Assembly: GCF_000003815.2 (NCBI RefSeq)
Contig: NC_049989.1
Coordinates: 3,655,580 to 3,719,579 of the forward strand
Reading direction: 5' to 3'
Length of the DNA: 64,000 bases
Source of the DNA: Branchiostoma floridae
Lineage: Eukaryota; Chordata; Leptocardii; Amphioxiformes; Branchiostomatidae
Made by a program: the position numbers and the translations under genes
Notes under the pieces: generated by a model
Told to the model about the DNA's origin: nothing
The model's database searches: none
What the model saw: the letters and a program-made list of their open reading frames with translations, nothing else
Shown: one piece after another, positions 1 through 13,401 of the stretch
How positions within the stretch are numbered: position 1 is the first letter of the stretch
How the letters are laid out: every line of letters starts with the position of its first letter

Positions 1-3000
1 AACTTCCAGGCCAGCTTGGATGCTGCTAGACAGGAAACAGCAAGAATGATTGGTTCGTATTCTTTTTGTTTCTATTTTCTTTTGGACAGACGTGGACAAG
101 GTGGCACTGCGCTCAAGTTAGTAACCTAGACTATCTGTGCCACATACACGGTGCAGAAAGAAGGTAAAGGTAGTCTATAACCTCCCCGACTTAAGTCAGG
201 TACCCATTTTTACACCTGGGTGAATTGAGGAATGTCGTGTTAAGTGCCTTTCCCAAGGGCACAACGTCGGGGACACGACGAGTATCGCACTCGGGACCTC
301 TAGATTCTGAGCCGAACGCTCTACCAGTTACGCCACACCGATTTGTATTCGGGATCGTTTCTCCTGCTATGCCTTTTCATATGGGCTTTTGAACTAGACT
401 TATGTTTACGTTACTTAAGGAATTTGGTTTCATAGAACTTTATGTACGTTTATGTTATTGAAGTTTATGTGTGAATTATGTTCAGGGTTCTCCCCCCAGC
501 GGGCTTTTTAAAACGCCGCCAGGCGATATGCTTTCATCATGGTTAAATGAAGAATAAAAACAAAACAAAACAAATAGACTTGTTCAAGTATCAAATCATC
601 ATGATCCTAAGTTAGCTGTTGAGTAGTCTGAATCGAGAAAACAGCGTCAAAATAGAGGAAACGGTTGAAAAATGAATCACTTTTTATTGCTGGCATCTAT
701 TGATATGCTATAAACCAGTAAAATCAATATTATGTTACTGACATTCTGTAAAATCGTGATCGAACAAAGGAAAGGTTTGATATGCTGGATGCAAATTTTG
801 GAAGAAACTGAAAAGAGAACAAAGAAATGCAAAAATTGCAATTTGTATCTAAACTACAAGAACTAGTCCAGAACAGTTTCCGTATTACCTAAAGGAGTAT
901 AGCCATGCACTTGTAAGCTATAGGCGTCACAAGTGGAAATGTGTTTTCTCGCATGTTCCTTGGCGATGACCGATCGCGAAGACTACACCGTATCCATGGA
1001 GTTACCATGGGTTTTGCACAAAGGTAAACACCCCACAGGTCAATCTTGTGAGCAGGAAATTACTAGTAATTTCGTTTGTAATAAGATATGTTTTACGTTT
1101 TAGTCTGAACAGCTTTAATTTGTCTTTTCTGCCCGGCAAATTGTGCTTTTTTAATAGCTTTTTGCCACCCATAGGGCTGTTACTTTTTCATTGAGTTCCT
1201 AATTTTCTTTGCGTTCTCACGCGTTGAGTAATGAAGAACGGTTAGTTGAGACTCTTGTTTACAGTATCAACATCACAGGCTGCGTAATTGTTGTCAGACA
1301 TATTTTTCTTTAGAAAAAACTTAACGAAGTTTCTGATCATCAGTCTTGTTTAATTATTCCCGAAGTCACGTTTTTGTGTGTCCTACCTGACCTAGAAAAT
1401 CACAAAAAGAGGACTATACTCCTCTTGTGCTTATGCACGTGTATCGGACACAGTTACGATTGTTAAGATTTTTTTGAGAAATGATATTAAGAACCCGTGT
1501 ATGTGGGAGCCCCAGGCGCCAAATCCCTGCACCGTGGGAATAGAACTCAACCCAACCACAAAAAAGTAGGGATAAGCTTTCTTGTGCTTCTTGGCTTAAA
1601 ACGCGAGGCGTATAGCGAGGTAGCAGTGCGCGACTATCGAAAAACATCACACTTTGTCTATAGTCTAATAATAAGATCGGCCGCTTTACCTCTTGGGACA
1701 CATTGAGTTGATTATATGGATGACATCCTCTGGGAACCCCCAAACAGTTTGGCCATCAAAAGCTGCCTTCATTATGAAATTCAAGTGGTTAGGAAGGATT
1801 AATGAGTAAATACACAGACTATGGTATGGTGAATAATAGTGGTTATCTCTCTTCTTTCACATTTCTTCTTTGACATTTGAAATGATTTTTTTGGCATTCT
1901 GTGAAATTAGAACCCGCTTTCTGACATTTTTTTTTACAATCTACGGCATATATTTGCCAAATTACATCTGTTTTGTACGGTTTACAGTATGGGTGAAAAC
2001 TTAATTCTTCTTTGGAAACGGTCGAAAATTGACGCGCACGCCGATGTCACCTTTATAATCAAATCAACATGGTTTTATTAGGAATTAAAAAAAAAAAGTT
2101 TGAAAAAACGCTGAATTCAACTGTTATTCATGTAGAGGACAATAGGAGGCGCTGTGAGACGGAGCTGACCAGTATCATCCCAACCATGACCAAGAGCGTC
2201 ATCAACGTCAACTTGTTGGAAGCCATTCGCGAGGCCATGCGCACTGTCATCGACGCTCACTTCAACCCGGAAGAAGAAGAAGAAGAAGAAGCCCCTCCAG
2301 AACTAGACATCAGGTCTAGAGTCGACCAATGTACGTAGCTGTTTCTGTTTGTTCTAAGTTTGTGCTTTGTGATGACAGCATCATTCCGTTCCAACCAACA
2401 CGTTGGTAATGGCTTCAGGGTCGGATTTTACAACCCAAACACCTCCATTTCAATGTTGTCCTACTGATACTCTTTAAGGCGGGTTTGCATGACACGTTTA
2501 TCTACGTGCGGCATAGCGAACCATTCACTGTTGATAGTATCTGACACACTCGTAAGTATATTTATTCGTGAAGCGAAACGGGTCGCTTTATAAAGTCTGA
2601 GTATATAGCAAGTTACTTGTTATCCAGAATCCATCGTTAACGGCAAATCAACTTGCTCGTGGCAATGTTAATGGGAACGAGTTCATTCAAGAGATCGTTC
2701 CTTTGTTCAGTTTGCATTCCAAATTTTCCTGGTAAAATTAGGCTGTGATCATCGACACAACCGGACGCTACATAGTAACTTTTGGGCAACCTGGTGTTCG
2801 ACGTTGCCGGTCCTCCTGAATTTGCTGTTATGAGTTGCCCTCCAAAATCAAATTTAATGCTGAACGTTTTCAGGATCCCCCATGCAGACTCTCTTTTGAA
2901 TCTAAACGGAAAGTCATTTCTAGGACATTTTCCAACCGTGCTGTGTTTTTCCAAAGCATAATTCAACTGTTAAATCTAAACGGAAAGTACAGTCATGTCT

Positions 3001-6000
3001 AGGATATTTTTCAATTATACTGTGTTTTAATTTCCCAAAGCATACTTCAACTTTCGACGTCGCCGGGCTCCGTCCGAAGAAGTCTCCATTGACTACACGG
3101 TAATGCATGTATTTTCACACCTTTTCTACGGTAGAGCGAGACTATTCCGATCGAAATATATTCTAGGCTTTCTTATCTTCAGGTCAAGACGTAATGTTAT
3201 GGTTTTACGGTGCCAGTTGCTTGAAGATTCCAAATTTACCATTTACAAAGGCGAAAGCGATGATGACTGTTGGAAAAGGGTATATAAAATTAAAAAAAAC
3301 AAACAATTGGCCATACTAATACAGCAGAAACTGTTTTTCTTTTTGTTCTGCGCACATTTTAAACCATTTTAGAAGAAGTAGAATGTTCTAATGGCAAATC
3401 TACATTTTGAAAAAAATACAATGTCCATAGATACAACTTCCTGTAGCTGAGCCCATTCAAATTATGTCGAGAGATAGATTTTTTCTAAAGGTCTGTGAAA
3501 CGTTTTTGAGGCGAGCTAGCTGATTTTCATGGGGACCAACCGTTTTCGTCTATCGTTTTGAATTATGGGTCAAACTCCGGTGCCACCTGTTTTTTCAATC
3601 CCTATTTCTAGCCTGCTTCACCAGGCTTCTCTGTGGGCATTGGGGTGTGTTTTTTTTTTTTGGGGGGGGGGGGGGGTCCCGATTTTCAACCGGTAAGGGT
3701 CTGATGCCCGGAAAAAAATATATGCCGGAAAACTTGTGGGCATGCATGCTACAAGCTTTCTGACAATGCCCACATAGAGGCCGGTGAAGGAGGCTATCCT
3801 ATTTTAACCTGCGCTCACATTGCCAATGCAATCCTCTACAACTAGCACCTGTGTCCGACCGGGAAGGCGACATCCGAGGCCCTTCTGGCGGTGGGCGAAG
3901 CTATCGGCCGGGCAACCGTGGACTATGAGGCCATGAGGCAGCTGGTGGTGCAGATGAAGGGTGGCACATGCCCCTCTCACTCAGACATGGACATGGAAGG
4001 GGACGCCAGTAAGTTTTCAACCTGAATAAAGAGACTCTTTTTACACAACCATTGTTTTATTCTCACAGACGTTTCGATAACCGTCTGTCACCTTCTTCAG
4101 GGCAATTCTGGCTGTAGTTCACATTGTACTGCAGGACAGGTGTCGCTGCTTACAGCTCAGATGCGGTCACAAAACGTAAATAATGTGAACCAGTCAGAAT
4201 TGCCCTGAAGAAAGTGACAGTCGGTGAGAATAAAACAATGGTTGTGTAAAAGTAGTCTCTTTATTCGGTGACGTACCAACCTGAATTGTGCATTGGTCGA
4301 CACAAGTCTAACCACTGCCTCCGTGCATTGTGCTCTTGAGATCATTCCTAACCCCTGATACTGTAATGGTTGAAGGTGATGCACTTTACAACAGCACAAA
4401 ACCATCTCTGCAACTTACTATATCTTACCTACTATCAGTTGATGACTTAATCTCCAAACAGATCCTACGGTAGCATATGTATAAAAAAACTGGCAAAGGA
4501 GTCAAGCCAACCTAGAAGTGTGTTCGGCTGCCGGACACCCCTAGGCCAACTTCACTCCTTTATCTGTCAGATTTTGACGCTTATGCTACCGTACTATGCT
4601 GCTTGGAGATTACACAACAACAGTTAGTTACAGACCTTGCACATGCTTAATTTGAACATGAACAGAGGGATCTACGTACGTGAGCCCACCCCTGGACTGC
4701 GGTGACATGAAGAGAGTGGTGCAGCTGTACATCGACTCCTTCACCCAGCAGCTGCCGGATGTCGGCAAAACTGTGGAGACCAGTCTGACGGAGATGCTGC
4801 CTGAGGAAGGTCAGTGTCACCGATGGTCAAATCCAGTACAAATGGCTTCTCCATCCAATGTAAAACTACATGTAGTTCAATCAGATATGCTTCGGTCACA
4901 TTTCCAGACCGGGGCCCGACCGGGATGCTTGCGGAAACGAAAAGTATAGATGTTTATCAAGGAATATACACGAATGACGCTAATGAATAATTTTCTTATG
5001 TTCTGTGTGTTTTATTGCCTTTCATATTATACTTTTCTTTCCCGAAAGCTGCCCGGCCGGGCCCCAGTTTGGAAATGTGACCTAAGCCTAACTGGACTGT
5101 CCGAAATGTTGTGAAATGTTCTGTGTTTATATGACAGAAATTTAACTTTATCTGATCAACACTAAAGAAAGTGGGGAGGCTTTTCAGTAATGTTTTCCTG
5201 GAGAAATGTCCGCTTAAGAGTCGAGGAATGTCCGTCTTACTATATGAATGTCCGCTTTCAAGAGGAATGTCCAGGTTCGATTGGACGGGGTAAATTATGG
5301 TGACTTATAAAAAATATCGAGTTAACGTCATTTGAGAGTGTCTGTGGTTGCCTCAATAGAGTCTCGCAACTCTGCTTTGCATATTTATACACCAGCTAGT
5401 AGACCTCCAAAAAAACTACATTCCTGTTAAAACTACAGACCCCACTAATCATTAAAAACGTGGGACTTTTCATCAGCCACGGCCTCCAAAGAAGAAGTCA
5501 AACCTACCAGTAAACAATGTAGAATCAGGTATGAAGATAGCGGTATAGAATAGACACTTGTTACTTTTTACTGTTACCCTTGCAATTAGCCTACGGGCAT
5601 GGATTTGCAAAATGAATACATAAATATAATATAATATACATGAAATGTATTTTCCCAACAGAGTGGTGCACCGGTGTGGAGATCGGTTCCATCTGCTACT
5701 TCCTGTCGGGCGCTCAGCTGCCGTTCAGCCTCGGGTCGTCGAACTGCCAGGAACACGACGGTCAGATGGCCATGGTGAAGAACCCCGGGGACTACGACCC
5801 CCTCCGGGTAAGACAGTTTAACGTAGTTTATCGCAAATTCTTGCCCGTGGGCTAATTGCAGGTAACATGGAAGGGTACATACAACCCATGCAATATACAA
5901 GAGTCTACATAACTCTAAAAGCTAACTCTAGATTTTGGGTTATTGTGTTCGACTTTTCTTTTTGTCAGTAAGCTTGGAGAAATTTGGGTGGAATTTGGTG

Positions 6001-7155
6001 GCCTCTTCAAACAGCTCTTTTCTTTCGAGATCGTAGAACGAACAGTTTGACATAAAATGTGTTACAGTGGTTTCAGTTGAGGCTTAATCTGAATAATTAT
6101 GTTATAACCAAAGCCAACATCCTCTTTCTATTCACCTTCACCTTTCTATTCATCTTTCACCAGGCGTTCCTGATGTCCTTGTCAGTCGGTGACATCTGGA
6201 TCGGAGCGACTGACTATGACGGGGACATGACGTTCACCTGGCTGGACGGTACCACTTTGGTCGACGGGGCGTGGGGAAACGGTGAGGATTCTGGCGGACT
6301 GCACCACTTCGCAATCTAAAAAAAAATTCACAACTTGCAAAATGGCATGAATGGGCGAAAATGGCACAAGGCGGTGCAATTTATATATTTTATACTGTCT
6401 TTAATACCTATGTGGCGCAAAGTTAACATCCTTTTTTATCTCCATTAAACATGGAGATATTGTTTTGAGTGTGTCTGTCTGCCTGTCTGTCTGTTTGTGT
6501 TTCCCGAATTTGTAATCAGCATAACTCTATTTGGTATGTGGGTACACGAAGGTCAACGCGATTTTGCCCCCCCCCCCCGTATGTGACCTTGGTACTGCAG
6601 CAGAAATTCCGTTTTTTGCATCTTTTGACCTGGATGTGCTTTGGTCTTGAATTTTTGGTGGCAGGTAGCTTGTGACGTAAGGGATACAGGGTATATGTTT
6701 GGGTCACCTAGCAGGTTGCTCTGGAACTGCAGTGGCGTTTTTTTGTCAAAATCTTCTAAGGCGGATAACTGAACAAGGGAACGACAATTCAGATATTTGG
6801 TATTCGACAGAGACGTACATCGTAAAGTGCAAATTAACCAGCACTGAATTTGCATATTTAATAAGAAAAAATCTGAAAGCTTCTTTCTAGAACTTTATGG
6901 CTCAAACTTCCTCGTGATTGCCCCCGTGATGAGTACAACCTTAAAGTTTTAAAAACTAGCTAGAAGTACACATATTCGTTGGCCATGGCGCCTTTCCCTT
7001 AGTTTTCTTCTTTTTGAACAACAGGTGAACCCAACAATGTTAACCAGAAGTGTGCCCAGATGTGGAGATACGTCAACCTGAAGCTGGATGACGACTACTG
7101 CACCAACCGGAAGAACATCCTGTGTATGAAAGAGCGGCTGATTGCGGAAGAGTAG
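1..7155 (+). CDS. C-type lectin-domain protein, 3' part (5' end outside window)
   Basis: Spliced model: 1-52 (partial), 2136-2330, about 3901-4008, 4666-4809, 5662-5807, 6164-6281, 7025-7155. The last four exons join in perfect phase. They encode a C-type lectin domain: WC and ICYFLS near its start, NCQEH, then WIGATD in exon 6, EPN at the start of exon 7, LDDDYC and ILC near the C terminus, with stop TAG at 7153-7155. EPN in the long loop is the family signature of mannose-type calcium-dependent sugar binding; the usual WND partner reads LDD here, so binding is uncertain. The upstream exons encode an acidic, helical-looking stalk with a run of seven Glu around 2268-2290. No signal peptide or membrane segment is visible, so secretion or anchoring must be decided upstream of the window. 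The 2330-to-3901 junction fits only with a weak acceptor, so the stalk model is less sure than the lectin domain. Confidence 0.72.
185..350 (-). repeat. tRNA-derived SINE fragment
   Basis: On the minus strand the head reads TGGCGTAACTGGTAGAG, an A-box-like tRNA motif, followed by a degenerate B box near 285-300. The body shares GTGCCTTTCCCAAGGGCACA (about 246-265) with the better preserved SINE at 50899-51413. It lies in the first visible intron of the lectin gene. Confidence 0.5.
1695..2073. mobile_element. Harbinger-like MITE, degenerate copy
   Basis: The left end contains TTGATTATATGGATGACATCC and the right end is its inverted counterpart, ATAATCAAATCAACATGG. The last 60 bases, inverted, align closely with the left end of the better element at 14536-15785, including the ATTTTCGGCC-like stretch. 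The terminal bases of the left end have decayed and no target duplication can be read. It sits just upstream of lectin exon 2136-2330. Confidence 0.55.
4024..4266. mobile_element. Fold-back (palindromic) MITE
   Basis: The left arm, from GAATAAAGAGACTC through TTACACAACCATTGTTTTATTCTCAC to AGGGCAATTCTG, is repeated inverted at about 4191-4266, giving arms of roughly 80-90 bases round a 75-base centre. It starts 15 bases after the donor of lectin exon 3. A related sequence lies in a BLMH intron near 27030-27120 (TTACACAACCAG, then CTGTCAGACATCTTCCTCAG). Confidence 0.6.
4449..4608. mobile_element. Second fold-back MITE
   Basis: The ends are TAATCTCCAAACAG and CTGCTTGGAGATTA. Inside, CCTACGGTAGCATA pairs with TATGCTACCGTA, and the centre (AAAGGAGTCAAGCCAACCTAG) pairs with CTAGGCCAACTTCACTCCTTT. 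Almost the whole 160 bases folds on itself. It lies in the lectin intron just before exon 4666-4809. Confidence 0.55.
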
Positions 7156-8477
7156 CGGACAGATGCTGGACTATGATGCTGGGCCATTCAGTCGCATATA
7201 TGACGATGTTGACTTGTGTGTGTGTTTGTTCATTTACGTGTGAAGAGGACAACTCGAGAAGTCTTTTGACATTTTTTTTCTACTTTTTGTTTTGTTTCAC
7301 AAAGCAGGTAAACTGCCATTGTATGTCCATAACATGCAGTACTACATGTAGGTAGAAGTTATAAGGTTTGATCTACTAACACCAGAATGGACCAATACTC
7401 CTTTCAATAAGTTAGGTGGGATTTATAGCGTGCTTTGGGTTTGGCTCTCATTCTTCTGGCGTATAGCGTCAAACAAGAGAAAAGAACATGGGGCTTCTGG
7501 CTGGCTTGTAACGTCCCGTATGAGAGGACGCTTCCAACATCTAGGCACCAATATTCACCCGAGTTGAGTAACGTCTGGAGTAAATTACCTTTAATTACCT
7601 TTCCCAATGGTACAGCATTAGGCCGTGGCAGGGATTCGAACCTATAACCTTCTGATTGCTATCCAACAACACTTAAACCACATCTTACTTATAGGTTACG
7701 TACATGTACGTAGCGATATATAAACACTATCATGAAGACTAGAACTGAGTTTGCATAACAATTGCGAAGGAAATAAAGTCATAAAATGTCTCTCCTCGAC
7801 GACGAAAGTCAGTTCACCTTTAATTTTAGCATAGGAGCATTATGTGTATTGTGCATCAGATGTGTTGAAAACTAACATGAATATTATTTGATGTGATTTT
7901 GAAGGTTTTGAACTAATAATTGCGTGTTTGAAAATGTGATGATTTTGCATAGACCAAACATACATACATGTTTGCTACTGTAACATCTATTATGTAGATC
8001 ATCTTGGGTTGTAGTGATCAGTGACATCATGTACTTGAGCGCAAACAGATGTAAGGTTTTAAATCTTTAACTACACCACATTAAAAAAAAGTATTAGTAG
8101 AAACAAAAGTGTGTCATCGATCTTTCTAGTACACATGTATATGTATTGGCCTTTAAGATTATTAGTGGTTCCAGCATTTTCCTGGTGACATGAATTTACA
8201 ATCGAGAGGTCACTGTGAAACTGCTGCAAATGTAAGATTTACAGAAACATTTGCCCTCACTTTTTTTGCAAAAGACGTATACCATCAATTCGAATACATA
8301 TATAATATGTGTAATATGTAATATGTAATATACAATTTCAAGGCAGCAAGGTTTTCCATGTGAAGTATTGCTGCGCAGCGAGTACAAATTTCCACATTCA
8401 AAGTGACTAACCTTAAAAGGCCCTTTTAATAATTGAACTTCAATACAAGTAACAGTTACAGGTTTCTTGTAACATCA
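7156..8477. other. Intergenic: lectin 3' flank and left edge of the tandem duplication
   Basis: No further coding exon is seen. The stretch holds the probable lectin 3' UTR, an AATAAA at 7772-7777, a tRNA-SINE fragment at about 7575-7690 (inverted B box GGATTCGAACC at 7632-7642), and the FN3K copy A 3' flank. From 7575 rightward the sequence is repeated from 14280 rightward. Confidence 0.6.
7772..7777 (+). terminator. Candidate poly(A) signal of the lectin gene
   Basis: AATAAA in plus orientation, about 620 bases after the lectin stop codon, and the first such hexamer I see downstream. Its duplicated copy at 14463-14468 lies behind the truncated BLMH copy. Confidence 0.4.
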
Positions 8478-11400
8478 TCAATAATCCTTAAAAAAAAACT
8501 TCATGATACTAACTGAGGATTCTCTGTATCTTGACCCAAAGTGATTCCTGAAAAATACAAAAGGAAGAGATCAACTAGAGTGAAATTTGATATAAGTTAG
8601 GAGAAGGGTCAGCATGTTACATCATTGTCTGTGTGATACATTGAGAAATATATAAAAGTAACTATAGTTTATAAGCTTGTGTCCCCTTAGTGATCTCTAA
8701 TTTGTCCTACATGTAGTTTGTAATCAACCTTGAGTCCACAGGTACAATACATATAAAAAGGGCTAAAATCTACCCTAAAGTAAAATAAAAAGAATGTCGG
8801 CAAAACAAAATTAGAAACCTTGCTTTTCCTAAGAATTTCAAACATGTTGTAATACAAAAAAAAAGCTTCATCATTTTTCTGGAACTTGCACTGCACTGCC
8901 CAGCTCCAATTTTGGGTGCACAAACATGCATGCACCAAGTATTTTGAGCCTACTTCACACTCACCAGTGATTCAAGTAGTGGAAGAGTTTGTACAGTTCA
9001 TGCCTGGCCTCCCAGCCAGGAGCTTTTGGAAGAAGTTTGTGGTACGCTGAGAAAAAGCTTCCTCCGAATCCACCAAACATGGAAGCTATAGCCATCTCAA
9101 ACTCATGATGGCCATAGAAGGATGCCGGATCAAATATAACTACATGTACATGAAAGAAATAAAAGGATACATCAGATATAAGGACAGTGTGGAATAATTT
9201 GTAAAAGGCGATAAGATCAAAAAGCTCAAAAAATGATCAACCATCTATTTCTGCGAGATTTAGATTACATTTTCGCACCAATATGTCCGGTATTTTCCGG
9301 ATAGAATACTACTATATAGGCCAATGGTCGTAGGGCACCGAGACAAATAGATATGAAAGGGTAGAATTTCAGGTGAAAAATACGCGCAATCCCCTGTTAA
9401 ATGTAACAGGGGCATTAGGAGGAACTTACATAATCCTCATACGACCTCAAGTGTTGGTAATGTAAGGGGTGTGTTCAGCACCAAGGACAGGTATGTTTGG
9501 TAATGTGAGGATGGTGTTCAGCACCAAGAATAGGTATAGAATAGGCAATGTATTATGCAGATCTCAAAGAGTCTGTTATGTTTTTGCGAAGGAGTCTTGA
9601 TCTCTTCTCTTGCCTTTATTTGAAAGAAGATGCACTGCTGCTATCAAAATGTGGGAGATTCTTACTAAATAATACAAGAAAGGGCTTGATATGCCTTGCT
9701 CCCCGGATGCCATACATGTGCCAATACATACTCTTTTAGCCTTGTTAGATTGATTGAAGTTCCTCAAAATCATGATGAGGACCATTATGGCAATGACTTT
9801 GACCTTGGAAGTGACACAAACCTGGTCCTTTATCATTCTCAGCAGCATTCCCTCCCCAGAGGTCTCCATGTAGTAGTGACGGGCTCACTTTCAGGCCCTC
9901 GAAAAACTTGGGCAGCTTCCGCTCCAGCTGGGGCCAAAGGTCACGGGTCTCTCTGTCATGGTACTGGTGAGACAGGAGGCAGAAGTGCAAAGTTCAAATC
10001 AATGAATGAATTAATTAATTAATCAATGAAAAGTTCACATCACAAATAAATCATAACAAAACATGTTATTTGCTCATTATGTTTTTTTTCAGCTTTTATC
10101 TATAACTTCTGCCTGTAGAGATTTTTTTGCATAACTAAGATTGATATACAATCATGTATAATATGAAGTGTATTGGCAGCAATAGAAAGAAAAAGCTCAC
10201 ATCTTTCTCGACCAGGTCCAACTGGAATTTCAGTTTTCTGGTTGCAAAGAAGGCCTTAAAAGACGAAAAAAAAGTTTATCACCATTTCGATATCAAATTC
10301 TACATGTATAACATAAACGACAAGAGAAATAAACACGGAATATATTAATATGCCAATACTTTGTTTTGATATCATGCATCATTCTGCAATATACCTCTCG
10401 TGTATTTACTTACTTCTCAAAACCATTTCTGTTACTCAAAATTGACTTAAACTTTGAAAAAGTAACCAGAGTAGAGAAATAGGAAACCCTACGACGCACC
10501 ACCCAGTCATCTAACCATGTGTTATCCTGAGGGAAGATGCCGCAGCATGTTGTTGTGTGGAAGCCAAACTGCGACACGTACGCTGGTGCTGCATCCCCAC
10601 CGTGTCCGACTCTGGATGAACCAGCTGCTGCCTTTTTAGCCACCTCTTCATTGCAGAGGTGCAACCTGTAATACAATGCAGGAAGATAAAGAGAAGCTGC
10701 TTTTCACTTGTTTATCATGGAGATGCCACCCGTAAGACCATGTAGGCAAGGTTCTAACCGGTGCAGTTGAGCATAAGGGTGTCCCACGCTGTGATTTGTA
10801 TCCCCTATGCTGTAATTTGGGTCTCTACGCCGTGTTTCAACCAGCATAGGAAAAATATCCTGGTGACAACCCAGCTGGAAGAAGGATAGGGTCAGAGAAA
10901 CTGTCAGATGTTTTTTTTTTACATCTTTGGAAATGGTGATAGGATGGACAAACATTCTGTGTAGTCGTATGCATATGTGAAACACCCCCGTACTCGTACC
11001 GAATGATTCCATCCACCACATGATGTCATCTTTTTCGGTTATCAAACTTCAGCAAACAGTTTGTATCAACTTACTAACCGGTGTCCAACTCTTTGGGTAT
11101 TCGTTACTGTTAAGAAATACATTTATCTTTACAATCAAAGTGTCTGAAGATGTAGAAGAATGTACCGGTATGAAATGAACAAGAGAACAAATAAAAGAAA
11201 AATGAAGAACAAAAGGACGGAAAATTAAAGAAAACATGGTATCCTGTTGACCCTTTATCAAACACACACTGTTTCAAGAAAGAATGTCTTGTACAGAGAG
11301 CAGTACATGTATATATATTGTGTATACTGTAAATGCATTTAAGTTAGTATTATGACTTTTACCTTGCTATTTGTTCTCCCAGTTGGTCAGCATACGACCT

Positions 11401-12470
11401 CAGGCCCTCCATGTCTACATGTTCCATAATCAGCATGGCTCCTCTTCCTCTTGGGTCATCTAAAACCTGTAAAATGTTTTCTTTTAATGAAAGTTTTTAT
11501 CATCAAATTAATGGTTTTGTATTCATGATGTACTGGTCCTTTTGCCCAATTCTGAACAACAAACCGGAGGTTTCACATACTCCATGAAAATTCTAATGTT
11601 TGGGGGGATTTGGTGGGAAATTAATAGTCATTATATCTAACTAGCAAGGTGGTTAAAAAACAATACTGGGTAGCCTTTGAAGAACATTGCATGTTTTCCA
11701 GAATGAACTAATGAGTGATGATCATGAGATGGAGGGAGGGAACAAAAGAGAGACAGGAAGACGAAAGTAAACACCTCTAACCTTGATAGGTTTAGGCACT
11801 GTTACAGTACCAGTAGCTGCTATGGCCTCCAAGCTGGCATGTTCTCCTTCAAACATCACTCTTGCCTAGAAAACACAAACTAAACTGTAAGAATATGATT
11901 GACATGACAACTTGGCCCAGGCCACAGGCCCATTCAAATTTATTGCTTCAAGTGTCACTGATGATAAGAGTTACACGGTGTCTTATGATAAGATCTACAC
12001 TTACCTTATCTGAAACGTCTGACCGTTTCCAAAATCATATCCAGTTACTTAAGTAACTGCTTTTTGGCGTATCTTATTGCCTGGATTTCTAATCTTTATC
12101 GAAGTTCTAACTGTATGTTTGGAGGGATTTAATTTGTCAATAGGGAGAAAATGGAGTGTTTTCAGTATTTGGTTGAAACAGGGAGTATGGGGAGAAGACA
12201 GAATTTTGTGGTGGTTTCATTTTCAGCTTGTGGTAAAAAAAATCTTAACTCATAATCGATAAAAGTAATAAAAAAACAAAAACACGAACATTAAACCACC
12301 GCAAACATTTTAACATTTACAGTATGCCTTACCCCCTTGTCACCGTTCATCTTGACAAAGAACTTCCCGTGATCAGTCTCGTACCCCTCGCCATGGTTGA
12401 TACAGCCGCCTCCGCCACCGATGGGCCGCAGTTTCGTCGTGTTCAACTCTCTCTTCAGAAGATCCTCCAT
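8478..12470 (-). CDS. FN3K: Fructosamine-3-kinase (FN3K family), copy A
   Basis: Eight exons on the minus strand: 12470-12333, 11865-11782, 11466-11363, 10665-10500, 10254-10201, 9963-9822, 9139-8965, 8547-8478. They join in phase to give 310 residues; the human enzyme has 309. FN3K family enzymes phosphorylate C3 of protein-bound ketosamines so that the sugar falls off, which repairs early glycation. Visible motifs: glycine-rich loop [10 protein letters not shown] near residue 18, the aminoglycoside-kinase-type catalytic motif HGDLWGGN at 214-221 (Asp216, Asn221), and the metal-binding segment IFDPASFYG (Asp233). No transit or signal peptide is seen, so it should be cytosolic. The start ATG is the first in exon 1 and matches the paralogue and the family N terminus (MEDLLKREL). 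It is transcribed divergently from BLMH-A. The last exon carries nine consecutive T, so its end reads MKFFFKDY where copy B has MKSLLKEY. Confidence 0.9.
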
Positions 12471-13401
12471 GGTGTGGTGGGTGGCTACTGGTGCATGGTG
12501 CTGGTATGTATCTTATAGACGAAGGAATGGTCAGAAGCTTTATATTAGCCCTTAACTTCAAATCGTATAACGCAACATAGGACAAGCTAATAATTTTGCC
12601 AGACAACTTGTCAACATTGCACATAGTTGTACACCACACTGCACAATAATTCTATAACGTTAACACATTAGTTGTAGACTTTGTTGTGAATAATATGATA
12701 CGCATCAAACTCTTATCACCCCATTCCTTGATTATGTAAAATGATCAAACGCTTCTTACAAAGCTGCCCCGCCCCCCGTCTCTTCCACAGAGAATACCTG
12801 CTTTTAGTTCCGATGTTACGTGCTATCAATTGCATGAATTAAGACAATTGTGCAAAAAAGAACACATAGAAATATATGAAAGATAAACACATCTTCTACC
12901 TTGAGATCTCTGCTTCCGACCAAGGACGTTAGATAGAAGACAGCGACCCAACCCAGTAACTTTAACCAATGAGGTTTTATCATACAAAACCTCCTTGCTT
13001 GAACCTAACCAATATTTAACTAGTCAACTAATAAGTAAACCACGGCCTTATATTTGACCGTGACCGGTAGCATCTAAACAACAATGATCGATAAAATAAT
13101 GATATTTTCTCCTAAAAGCGGAGCATATTTTTCATTTCTAATCCTTTAAATAATCAGATAAGTATATTGTCATTTTTATTACAGATATTAGGTAATTTTG
13201 TTCCATTGGTAAACTCTATTTCTTATACAACTGGCTGCGTCTAGGTGCGTTTTCTTTCCGTGTTTTATCACTCGATCGCATTGAGTTCACTTCCGGGTAG
13301 CACAAAGCTAGACTCTGACTTTGACTTTATCCACACTGTCTGCGCCTTTGACCAGGCGGTCGAATATTTAAAACTTTTACAGTCTTCTGGCTATAAGCAG
13401 A
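12471..13401. promoter_or_regulatory. Divergent promoter region between FN3K-A and BLMH-A
   Basis: 931 bases separate the two start codons. The BLMH-proximal part is conserved in the second unit: TGCGTCTRGGTGCGTTTTCT, then ATCACTCGATCGC, then CACTTCCGGGTAGCACAAAG. The FN3K side may include a non-coding first exon: GAGATCTCAAG followed by GTAGAAG on the minus strand near 12895-12910, with the donor GT kept in the second unit near 21240. Confidence 0.55.
13288..13296 (-). promoter_or_regulatory. ETS-type site, copy A promoter
   Basis: CACTTCCGG, the reverse complement of CCGGAAGTG (the classic ETS/GABP core), lies 114 bases before the BLMH-A ATG. The element and its right flank are identical in copy B while the surrounding sequence differs. 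ETS sites are common in bidirectional housekeeping promoters. Confidence 0.5.
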
